A DNA stretch of 64,000 nt from positions 7,874,001 to 7,938,000 of the forward strand of contig NZ_CP160453.1 of the NCBI RefSeq assembly GCF_040744945.1, written 5' to 3'. The stretch comes from Saccharothrix sp. HUAS TT1. GTDB lineage: Bacteria; Actinomycetota; Actinomycetes; Mycobacteriales; Pseudonocardiaceae. Below the pieces are notes generated by a model. It saw nothing but the letters and a program-made list of their open reading frames with translations, was not told the DNA's origin and did no database searches. The position numbers were made by a program, and so were the translations under genes. This document shows, one piece after another, positions 36,076-43,906 of this stretch. Each line of letters opens with the position of its first letter. Within the stretch, counting starts at the first letter, position 1.

Positions 36076-37062
36076 ATGCCGGATAGCCGGCGCGTCACCG
36101 TCCGTGACATCGCCGCGGAGGTGGGCGTCTCGATCGCCACCGTCTCCCGCGTGCTCAACGACCACGCCAACGTCGCACCCCGGACCCGCGACCTGGTGCT
36201 GCGAGCCGTGGAGCGCGGCAAGCTGCGCGGTCCCCGGACCGTCTACGTGCGCTGCCCGTACGTGCTCACCGACTACTTCGGCCTGATCGTCTCCTCGATC
36301 GCCGAGACGCTGAAGCTGCACGGCGTGCGCCTGCTGCTGGACGCGGGCGAGTCCTCGCAGCACGCCGACGCGCTCGCCGCGCTGCCCGACGAGCCCGGCG
36401 TGGACGCCGCGATCCTCATCCTGCCGCCCGAGGACGGCGACCGGCTCGTCGCGCTGTCCCGCTCCGGCCTGCCGTTCGTGGTGGTCGACCCGCGCACGCC
36501 GCCACCGCCGGACGTCGCCGCCGTGTCGGCCGCGCACTTCGCCGGCGCCCGCGCGCTGACCGCCCACCTGGTCGAACTCGGCCACCGCGACATCGGCGTC
36601 ATCGCCGGTCCCGCCGAGTGGCTGGCCGGCGACGCCCGCCTGGCCGGCCACCGCGCGGCGCTCTCCCAGGCGGGCGTGCTGCCGGTGCCGCACCACCTCC
36701 GGCACATCGAGCCCACCACCCGGGCGGGCCACCTGGCGGCCGGCGAACTGCTCGACCACCCGCACCGGCCCACCGCGATCGTCTGCTTCAACGACAAGCT
36801 GGCCGTGGGGGCGCTGCAGGCCGCGCGCGAGCGCGGGCTGCGCGTCCCCGACGACCTGTCCGTCGCCGGGTTCGACGACATAGACCTCAGCCGGGCCACC
36901 GAGCCGCGGCTGACCACCGTGCGGCAGCCGTTGCAGGAGATGGGGCGCATCGCCGTCACCCAGCTCATGCGCGTGCTCGACGGCCACGAGCCCGAGGCGC
37001 TGCACATCGAGCTCGCCACCACGCTCGTCGTCCGCCAGTCCACCGGCCCGCTGCGCGCCTAG
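36076..37062 (+). CDS. LacI-family transcriptional regulator
   Basis: A 328-residue regulator: N-terminal HTH and hinge (VTVRDIAAEVGVSIATVSRVLNDH), then the periplasmic-binding-protein-like sensor (VCFNDKLAVGALQAARERGL, VPDDLSVAGFDDIDL). The divergent GH30 gene is the natural target, with a glucan oligosaccharide as inducer. ATG 36076 is conservative; an in-frame GTG at 36034 would add 14 residues. The stop overlaps the stop of the converging NmrA-like gene within one CTAG. Confidence 0.92.
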   Translation: MPDSRRVTVRDIAAEVGVSIATVSRVLNDHANVAPRTRDLVLRAVERGKLRGPRTVYVRCPYVLTDYFGLIVSSIAETLKLHGVRLLLDAGESSQHADALAALPDEPGVDAAILILPPEDGDRLVALSRSGLPFVVVDPRTPPPPDVAAVSAAHFAGARALTAHLVELGHRDIGVIAGPAEWLAGDARLAGHRAALSQAGVLPVPHHLRHIEPTTRAGHLAAGELLDHPHRPTAIVCFNDKLAVGALQAARERGLRVPDDLSVAGFDDIDLSRATEPRLTTVRQPLQEMGRIAVTQLMRVLDGHEPEALHIELATTLVVRQSTGPLRA

Positions 37063-37865
37063 AAGCGGTCGACGTGCTCCGCGACCCAGTCGGCGAACGT
37101 CCGAGCGGGGCGGCCGAGGACCCGCGCGACCGTGTCGTCCACCTCCACGGCCTCCGGTGGCGGCGAGGCGTGCCAGCCGACGACGTACTCCGCGTCGGCG
37201 AGGGAGATCCCCTTGGCCAGCAGCCGTTCGACGGCCTGCTCGCGCGTGATCCGGACGAACGCGAGGTCGCGGCCCAACGCCCCGGCGAGGATCGCGAGCC
37301 GTTCGCGCGGGGTCAGCGACTGCGGGCCCGTCAGGTTGTGGGCACGACCCTCGTGGCCGTCCTCCAGCAGCGCGGTCACGGCGACGGCGGCGATGTCGGC
37401 CTCGTGCACCAGCGCGCTGGGCAGGTCGAAGGGCTCGCGCACCACCCCCTCCGCGCGGATGGAACCGGTCCACGTCAACGTGTTGGACATGAACTCCTGC
37501 GCCTCCAGGCGCGTCCACCCCACCCCGGAGTCGGCCACGGCCCGCTCGGTCGGCCCGACGTAGCCGCCCCACAGCACCGTCATCCGCCGCACGCCCGCGT
37601 CGACCGCGCGCCGGACCAGCTCGGGGCCGACCTCGGTCAGCCCCGCGGTCACCGTGATGTGCAGGTGGGTGACGCCGTCGAGGGCGTCGGTCAACGCCTC
37701 GGGCGCGGTGTGCGTGCCGCGCACCACGTCCACGTCGGACGGCAGAAGCCGCCGTGCCGCGTCCGGGTCGCGGGTCAGCGCCCGGACCCGCTGCCCGCGC
37801 CGCGCCAGTTCGGCCACGACGTGCCGGCCGGTGTTCCCGGTCGCGCCCGTCACCAGGATGGTCAT
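37059..37865 (-). CDS. NmrA-like NAD(P)-binding protein
   Basis: A 268-residue atypical short-chain dehydrogenase with the N-terminal GATGNTGRHV dinucleotide loop and an NmrA/quinone-reductase-2-like C-terminal part (NLTGPQSLTPRERLA, EYVVGW). The active-site YxxxK is absent, as in NmrA regulators and azoreductase-like members. AAGGGGG precedes the ATG. It could be a redox sensor or an oxidoreductase. Confidence 0.85.
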   Translation of the reverse strand: MTILVTGATGNTGRHVVAELARRGQRVRALTRDPDAARRLLPSDVDVVRGTHTAPEALTDALDGVTHLHITVTAGLTEVGPELVRRAVDAGVRRMTVLWGGYVGPTERAVADSGVGWTRLEAQEFMSNTLTWTGSIRAEGVVREPFDLPSALVHEADIAAVAVTALLEDGHEGRAHNLTGPQSLTPRERLAILAGALGRDLAFVRITREQAVERLLAKGISLADAEYVVGWHASPPPEAVEVDDTVARVLGRPARTFADWVAEHVDRF

Positions 37866-37931
37866 CGGTGATCCCCCTTCGTCGTCACCGACGTTAAGAG
37901 CTCCACCGAACTGGAGGTCAACTGCCGCGCT

Positions 37932-37971
37932 CGGGCGCCGGGAGGGAACGCGGCGCCCCTCCCGGCGCCCG
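37932..37971 (-). terminator. Stem-loop terminator after subtilase gene
   Basis: A perfect 15-bp stem (37932-37946 with 37957-37971) and 10-base loop lies immediately beyond the subtilase stop. Confidence 0.8.
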
Positions 37972-37975
37972 GGCG

Positions 37976-40900
37976 TCAGCCGACGATCTTGTAAGCGCGG
38001 ATCACGGTGTGCTCGAACGTGTTGCCGTCGCTGTCGGACCCGGAGGCGCGCAGCGAGGCGTACCCCGCCTCGGCCGGGTTCCACACGTGTGCGGCGTCAC
38101 CGACGACCGGCGCCCGCCTCCAGGTCTTGCCGTCGTCGAACGACACGTCGACCCGGACCGCGCGCACCTCGCCGTTGTCCGCGCCGTCCTGCTGCTCCAC
38201 GGTCAGCGGCAACCGCAGCGGGCGCCCGGCGGGCGTGCCCCCGGTGTCGTCCAACAGCGGGGTGAACCGCACCACCGACATCGGCAACCGGCGGCCGGGG
38301 CCGTCGGGCGAGACGTCGGCGCGGAACGTCCACGCGCCGCTGATCCGCGTGCTCAGCTCGGCGGCGGCCGGGTCGCGGACCATCTCGTGCTCCACCCGGT
38401 AATCCGCCTCGCCCTCGGGCAGGCTGAACTCGGCCCACTGGTCGCGGGCCAGGCCGACCAGCCGGCCGTCGCGGTGCACGGCGGTGCGCGCCGACTCGTA
38501 GCTACCCCGGCCCAGGTTGCCGTCGCGGTCGTTGATCAGCGGCACCTGCGCCGTGAGGCGGTCCCCGTTCAGGCCGAGGTAGGTGGCCGAGAGCCCGGAC
38601 AGGCCCGGCCCGAGCACCGGGTACGCGAACCGCTCCGCGTACCGCTCGCCGAGCCGGTACGAGCGGTTGAACGAGGAGTAGTCGGCCTCGGTCCGGTACT
38701 GCGGCGACAGCCGCTGGTAGCCCCAGCTCCAGGTCAGCCGGTCGGCCGTGACCAGGTCGACCGCCGTGCCGCCCGCGGGCACCGGCAGCAGCACCGACCA
38801 GCCGCCCGTGCCGTCCGGCGGGCTGGCGTTGCCGCTGTGCAGGTGCTGCCGGTCGGGCGGGCCGGGCGCGAACGCGGTCCGCACCTCGACCAGCTCCTCC
38901 CTGGTCGGCGCGCGGGTGAACCCGGTCGGCACCGGCCCCCGGTCGAACCAGCGGAACCGGTGGTGCACCGGGCTGCCGTCGACCGGCGGGCTCTGGTACT
39001 GGGCGCCGATCGACCAGCCCAGCTCGTCCTCCGGCAGGTCCGGTCCGACCTGGCCGACCGACATCTCGCCGAAGCCGCCGATGAACGCGGTGTTGAGCAC
39101 GACGCGCCTGCCGTTCAACACCCGGGAGACGTTGATGTCGCCGATCATCGCCGTGGCGGTGGGGTCCGGCGGGGTGATGCCGATCGGCGCGGCCGCGCGG
39201 GCGTCGACCTCGAACCGGGTGTGGTCGGCGTCGACGGTCAGGCTCGGCCTGGCCAGCACCGCCGCCTTCGCGCCCGTGCGGATGAAGACCCGCGTCAGGT
39301 ACTCGCCCTTGGGCACGCGCGTGGAGACGACGCCGTCCGGACCCCACAGGGTCGTGTAGACGTCGTTGGTCATGCCGACGAGCACGGTCGAGTGGTCGAA
39401 CGCGGTGTTGCCGTCCGCGTCGACGTGCTTGATCTGCACGTCGTAGCTCTCCACCTCGCGGGCCAGGCTGACCGGCGTGCGGGTGGGCCCGCCGACCAGG
39501 ACGCCGGAGTAGACGCCGTCGAGCGCGCCGACCCTGGTGTCCGCGGTGACCGCGACGGCGGTCGTGCCGCCGGCGGGCACGGTGACCCGCGACGGCGTGA
39601 CGGTGAGCAGGCCCGCGGGTGCGGCCCGGCCGTCGGGGCCGCGCAGCTCCGGCGCGAGGTCGAAGGTGACGGGCTCCGCGCCGCTGTTGCGGTAGGTGAC
39701 GGTCCTGGTCACCGGCGCGTCGTCGTGGTGCGGCCACAGCTGCTCCTCGAACGCGACGCTCACCGGCTCGGCGCCGACGGTCGCGGTGAGCGCGCGGGCC
39801 ACGTCCACCCGGCCGGTGCCCTGCTCGAACACGGTCAGCGCCGGGTTGGGCTTCGCCGAGGCCATCAGGGCGGCCTTGAGCTGCGCCCCGGTCCAGTCGG
39901 GGTGCTGCTGGGCGAGCAGGGCGGCGGCGCCCGCGACGTGCGGGGTGGCCATCGACGTGCCGGACAGGGCCAGGTGCCGCCTGCCGACCGGGGTGCCGAT
40001 GCTCGCCCGGTCCGCCCGCGCCGCGACGATGTTCAGGCCGGGCGCGGTGATGTCCGGCTTGACCGCGCCGTCGCCGTTGCGCGGGCCGCGGCTGGAGAAG
40101 TGGGCCAGGTCGTCGTCGTGCCGGACCGCGCCGACGGTGAGCGCGGCGTCCGCGCTGCCGGGCGAGTCGATGCTCTTCGCCCGCCCGGAGTTGCCCGCCG
40201 CGACGACGAACAGCGTGCCGGTCGTCGCCGACAGGGTGTTGATCGCCTCTTCGAGCGGGTCGACCCCCGGCGCGTCGTAGCCGCCGAGGCTGAGGTTCAC
40301 GATGTCCGCGCGCTCGTCGACGGCCCACTGCAGGCCCGCCAGCACCCAGGACTCGGGGCAGCCGCCGTTCAGGCAGACCTTGCCGTCGAGGATGCGGGCG
40401 TCCGGCGCGACACCGCGGTACTTGGCGTCCCGGCTCGCGATCGTGGCCGCGACGTGCGTGCCGTGCCCGTCCAGGTCGGCGCTGTCGGGGTTGTCGGTGA
40501 AGTTGCGCTGGGCGACCTCGCGGCCCCTCAGGTCGGGGTGGTCCCCGTCCACGCCGCCGTCGAGCACGGCGACCCGCACACCGCGGCCGGTCAGCCCGGC
40601 CTGCCACGCGGTGGGCGCGCCGATCTGGGCGGTGGAGCGGTCGAGGGAGGGGCGGAGCAGGCCGTCCAGCCAGACCTTGGTCACGCCGGGGTCGGCGAGC
40701 AGGTCGCGGAACGTCGTGCCGGCGTCGGCCTTCGGCGCGTGGGTGGCCGTCGCGCCGGGCAGCGCCTGCGCGGCCACCAGGCCGGTGGTCGGCTCGCCGG
40801 TGACGATGAGCGGCACGTGGTCGGTGCGCGCGTCGTCGTAACCGGCCTCGATCAGCCCGGTGACGTCGAACAGGCGCGGGTCGAGCTTGCCCGCGGCGAT

Positions 40901-41296
40901 GCCCCTGACCGCGTCGTCGGGCACGACGTGCAGCCGCCCGTCCCGGTGCGCCGAGTGGAAGGTCATGCCGTCACGGCCGGGCCCGGCCCGCAGCGCCCCG
41001 ACCGCCTCGCCGGTCACCACGACCCGGTCACCGGTGATCAGCGTGACGGTCCTCGGCTGCGCCGACTGGGCGCCTGCCGCTCCCGCTTCGGCTCCCCCGC
41101 CGGCCGCGGCTGGTCGCCCCGCTCCCGCTGCCGCCTCCGGTTCGGCTCCCCCGCCGACCGAGGCCGGTCGCCCCGATCCCGCCGCCGCTCCCGGATCGGC
41201 GGCGGCCACCCCCGTGGCCGTGGCCGTCGCGGTCACGAGCCCGGCCGCCAGGACGACGGCGGCCAAGCCCCTACCGCGCTTTCGTGGTCTGAACAC
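37976..41296 (-). CDS. Secreted S8 subtilisin-like peptidase, 1106 residues
   Basis: A large exported protease: signal peptide to about residue 33, a Gly/Ala-rich 18-residue repeat linker, a propeptide-like region, then the S8 domain from about 215 with catalytic Asp (VAVLDGGVDGDHPDL), His (DGHGTHVA) and Ser (LSGTSMATPHVAGAA). About 600 residues of beta-rich accessory domains follow, the usual layout of large actinomycete subtilases. GTG at 41296 has a perfect AGGAGG at 5 bases. It should degrade extracellular protein. Confidence 0.93.
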   Translation of the reverse strand: MFRPRKRGRGLAAVVLAAGLVTATATATGVAAADPGAAAGSGRPASVGGGAEPEAAAGAGRPAAAGGGAEAGAAGAQSAQPRTVTLITGDRVVVTGEAVGALRAGPGRDGMTFHSAHRDGRLHVVPDDAVRGIAAGKLDPRLFDVTGLIEAGYDDARTDHVPLIVTGEPTTGLVAAQALPGATATHAPKADAGTTFRDLLADPGVTKVWLDGLLRPSLDRSTAQIGAPTAWQAGLTGRGVRVAVLDGGVDGDHPDLRGREVAQRNFTDNPDSADLDGHGTHVAATIASRDAKYRGVAPDARILDGKVCLNGGCPESWVLAGLQWAVDERADIVNLSLGGYDAPGVDPLEEAINTLSATTGTLFVVAAGNSGRAKSIDSPGSADAALTVGAVRHDDDLAHFSSRGPRNGDGAVKPDITAPGLNIVAARADRASIGTPVGRRHLALSGTSMATPHVAGAAALLAQQHPDWTGAQLKAALMASAKPNPALTVFEQGTGRVDVARALTATVGAEPVSVAFEEQLWPHHDDAPVTRTVTYRNSGAEPVTFDLAPELRGPDGRAAPAGLLTVTPSRVTVPAGGTTAVAVTADTRVGALDGVYSGVLVGGPTRTPVSLAREVESYDVQIKHVDADGNTAFDHSTVLVGMTNDVYTTLWGPDGVVSTRVPKGEYLTRVFIRTGAKAAVLARPSLTVDADHTRFEVDARAAAPIGITPPDPTATAMIGDINVSRVLNGRRVVLNTAFIGGFGEMSVGQVGPDLPEDELGWSIGAQYQSPPVDGSPVHHRFRWFDRGPVPTGFTRAPTREELVEVRTAFAPGPPDRQHLHSGNASPPDGTGGWSVLLPVPAGGTAVDLVTADRLTWSWGYQRLSPQYRTEADYSSFNRSYRLGERYAERFAYPVLGPGLSGLSATYLGLNGDRLTAQVPLINDRDGNLGRGSYESARTAVHRDGRLVGLARDQWAEFSLPEGEADYRVEHEMVRDPAAAELSTRISGAWTFRADVSPDGPGRRLPMSVVRFTPLLDDTGGTPAGRPLRLPLTVEQQDGADNGEVRAVRVDVSFDDGKTWRRAPVVGDAAHVWNPAEAGYASLRASGSDSDGNTFEHTVIRAYKIVG
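41087..41194. repeat. 54-bp tandem repeat in subtilase linker
   Basis: Two imperfect 54-bp copies (41087-41140 and 41141-41194) encode an 18-residue unit with GRPA...GGGAE, between the signal peptide and the prodomain. Confidence 0.7.
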
Positions 41297-41522
41297 AGGT
41301 ACCTCCTGGGTGAGTGCGCGTCGATCGCGCAGTCAGGAGGCACCGCAGACCCGCGGTGGCGGTGGACCGGAAGTGACGACGCCCCCCGACCAATCCGACG
41401 CTAGCCACCCGGCAGGGTGAGGTCAGCGTCCCTTGGAGGGAGGTTCGACCACCCGAAAGCACCAGGGGTGATCGGTGGAGCGGGTGCAGTCGTGGTCAGC
41501 CGGGTGCGCCGACCTGGGAGCG

Positions 41523-41921
41523 CTACCGAGCCCGCTGCCGCGGGATGCGCGCCCCGGCGGCCTCGGCCGCGAGCGCCGCCTCGGTCAGCGTCGGGTGGAC
41601 CGACAGCACCCGGTCGACCCCGGTCACCTGCAACGGCCGCAGCACGCGGTGGCTGTCCGCCACGACGGCGAAGGAGGAGCCCACCCGCTCGGCCCGCGCG
41701 TGCGCCTCGACCAGCGCGGCGATGCCCGCCGCGCCGAGGAACGTGACCCCGGTCAGGTCCAGCACCAGCGCCGACGGCGCGCTGTCGAGCCGGGCCGCCA
41801 GCCGGTCGCGCAACGACGACACCGTGCCGCTGTCGATGGGTCCGGCGGCGGAGCAGAACTCCACGTCCTCTTCGGCGAGGCGGGCGCGGGCGGTTCCGGC
41901 GCCGCTGAGCTGATCCAGCAT
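41523..41921 (-). CDS. STAS-domain protein (anti-anti-sigma factor-like)
   Basis: A 132-residue single STAS domain: CSAAGPIDSGTVSSLRDRL, core strand SALVLDLTGVTFLGAAGIAALV and SHRVLRPLQVTGVDRVL. The usual phospho-serine position after the core strand is Gly/Ala here (FLGAAG), so it may be insensitive to kinase control. GAGGAG site at 7 bases. It has no neighbouring anti-sigma gene. Confidence 0.85.
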   Translation of the reverse strand: MLDQLSGAGTARARLAEEDVEFCSAAGPIDSGTVSSLRDRLAARLDSAPSALVLDLTGVTFLGAAGIAALVEAHARAERVGSSFAVVADSHRVLRPLQVTGVDRVLSVHPTLTEAALAAEAAGARIPRQRAR

Positions 41922-42297
41922 GAGTGCGCTCCTCGGGTGCTCCTGGAAGAGACCGTCAGCAGGCCGACTTCTTAACCCGTTCGGCTCACGTGACGTCGGC
42001 CAGATGGGTCATGCTTCGAGGAGCACGTTACGGCGAGTCCGACGAACGCCACAAGCCCTCAGTCGCGTCACCTTCGAGTGAGCTGTGACGCGCCCAAACT
42101 CATCCATTAGCGGCGCCCGGTGGCTCGTTGATCGACTCACCGGCGCACGAGCCCGGCGCCGCCCTGCCGAGCACCGGGCCCGACGACCGTCCACATCGGA
42201 CCGGAATCGCATCCCGACGCGCCGGCGGGCAGCCGAGGTGCCATCCGCCGAAGTTCACCCGATCGAGAGTCGGGAGGAGGACTAGGGTCCTGGCATC
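41922..42297. other. Intergenic region upstream of lipase-EF-hand gene
   Basis: About 376 bases. I find no supported gene; a short Arg-rich reading frame (42085-42285) has no ribosome site. Near its end GGGAGGAGG lies 17 bases before the GTG at 42298, too far for a normal ribosome site, and TAGGGT (42283-42288) could be a -10 box giving a very short or absent leader. Confidence 0.4.
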
Positions 42298-43881
42298 GTG
42301 ACCGCATTCACCGGAACGGGGTCGGGTCGGGCGCCCGGCACGTTGATCCGGGCCGATCCGCTCGCCGCCCGGTTCCGGCCGGAGGGCGCCGCGGCGTCGT
42401 ACCGGGTCTTCTACCAGGGCGTGGGGCACGACGGGCGCGGGCGGTTGGTCAGCGGGTCGGTCTTCGTCCCCGACGGCGAGCCGCCCGGCGGCGGGTGGCC
42501 GGTGATCAGCTACGCCCACGGCACCACGGGGTTGTCCGACCGCTCGGCGCCGTCGCGGACCGGGCTCCTGCGGCTGGAGCGGGTGCACATCGCGGGGTGG
42601 TTGGCGGCCGGGTACGCGGTGGCGGCGACGGACTACGAGGGGTTGGCCACGCCGGGGCCGCACCCGTACTTCAACGGCGAGGCCGTGGCGGACGACGTGG
42701 TCGACATCGTCCGGGCGGCGCGGCAGCTGGGGCGCCCGGTGAGCGACCGCTGGCTCGTCGCGGGCTTCTCGCAGGGCGGCCACGCCGCGTTGTTCACCGC
42801 CCTGATCGCGACGACCTACGCGCCCGAACTGGACTTCCTGGGCACGATCGCGCTGGCGCCGCCGGTCCACCTCGTCCGCGTCATCGCCACCCGCACCAGC
42901 GACGGCTCGGCGGCCGTCTGCCCGTTCGTGCCGATCGTCCTGGCGGGCATGCGCACCCGCTACCCGGACTTCTCCCACGCCTTCCTCACCGACCGCGGCA
43001 CGGCGCTGGTGGACCTCGCCGAACGGGTGCCGCTGGTCGAGGTGTTCCGCGCCGCCAGGGACGCCACCAACCACGAGACCGGCATGACCGACCTGACCCG
43101 GCACCGGCACGTGGAGCGGGTGCTGGACGAGTGCCGCGTCCCGGTCGCCCGCCTGGACCGCCCGGTCTTCCTGGCCGCCGCGGGCGACGACGAGGTCGTG
43201 CCGCCGGACGTCGTCCACGACTTCGCCGACGACCTCGCCGCCGCGGGCACCGCGGTCCGCCTCACGACGTACCCGGGCGCGAACCACGGCACGATCCTCA
43301 CCGCGTCCCACGCCGACGCGGCGGCCTGGGCGGCGGGGGTCACCGGGCACTCGCACACCCCGGCCGCCCCGGCGCCGCGCTTCGACCTGCTCGACGCGAC
43401 CGGCGACGGCTACCTGTGCCGCGACGACCACGAGGTCTTCGCGCTGCGCCTGGTCCAGTCGTTCGGCCACCCGCCGCGCTCGGCCGCGGCGATGGCGGTC
43501 CGCTCCCGCTACCGCGCCCTGTGGCGGGCGCTGGCCGCCGAGTCGGACACCGACGACGACGGTCGCGTGAGCAAGGCCGAGTTCCTGGCCTGGGCCGGCC
43601 GCGCCACGCACACCGCCTTCGACCGGACCCTCCGCCCGCTGGCGACGGCCGTGCTGGCGCTGGTGGACGCCGACCGCACGGGTGTGGTCGGGCGCGACGG
43701 GTTCCTGGCCCTGATGACCCGCTGCGGCCGATCCGAGGCCGAGGCGCGCGACCTCTTCGAGGGCCTGGACGCCGACCACCGCGGCGCCGTCGAGACGGCC
43801 GAGGTGGTCGACGCCATCAGGGACTTCTGCCTGGACCCGGACCCGGGCAAACCCGGCCACTGGCTCTTCGGCCGGTTCTGA
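42298..43881 (+). CDS. Alpha/beta hydrolase (lipase-like) fused to calerythrin-type EF-hand domain
   Basis: A 527-residue fusion. Residues 35-350 are a secretory-lipase-like alpha/beta hydrolase with catalytic Ser158 (GFSQG), an Asp in AGDDEVV (297/298) and His330 (GANHG). Residues 362-527 are a four-EF-hand domain of the calerythrin/sarcoplasmic calcium-binding type. Loop 2 (DTDDDGRVSKAE, 417-428) is canonical, loop 4 (491-502) keeps D/D/E, loops 1 and 3 are degenerate, and the end HWLFGRF is typical of calerythrins. There is no signal peptide, so it is probably a cytoplasmic, calcium-responsive esterase. The start (GTG) is the least certain part. Confidence 0.85.
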   Translation: MTAFTGTGSGRAPGTLIRADPLAARFRPEGAAASYRVFYQGVGHDGRGRLVSGSVFVPDGEPPGGGWPVISYAHGTTGLSDRSAPSRTGLLRLERVHIAGWLAAGYAVAATDYEGLATPGPHPYFNGEAVADDVVDIVRAARQLGRPVSDRWLVAGFSQGGHAALFTALIATTYAPELDFLGTIALAPPVHLVRVIATRTSDGSAAVCPFVPIVLAGMRTRYPDFSHAFLTDRGTALVDLAERVPLVEVFRAARDATNHETGMTDLTRHRHVERVLDECRVPVARLDRPVFLAAAGDDEVVPPDVVHDFADDLAAAGTAVRLTTYPGANHGTILTASHADAAAWAAGVTGHSHTPAAPAPRFDLLDATGDGYLCRDDHEVFALRLVQSFGHPPRSAAAMAVRSRYRALWRALAAESDTDDDGRVSKAEFLAWAGRATHTAFDRTLRPLATAVLALVDADRTGVVGRDGFLALMTRCGRSEAEARDLFEGLDADHRGAVETAEVVDAIRDFCLDPDPGKPGHWLFGRF

Positions 43882-43891
43882 CCGAAGAGCC
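43862..43891 (+). terminator. Stem-loop overlapping the stop codon
   Basis: GGCTCTTCGG pairs perfectly with CCGAAGAGCC (10 bp, 10-base loop); the loop contains the stop codon of the lipase-EF-hand gene. Confidence 0.65.
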
Positions 43892-43906
43892 GAGCGGATC
43901 AGCGGG

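Noticed and set aside
38009..41404. Plus-strand open frame of about 1130 codons opposite the subtilase
   Set aside because: Arg/Val-rich shadow; the subtilase catalytic motifs are on the minus strand.
42085..42285. Short Arg-rich frame in the intergenic region before the lipase-EF-hand gene
   Set aside because: No ribosome site, no recognisable sequence, low-information composition.
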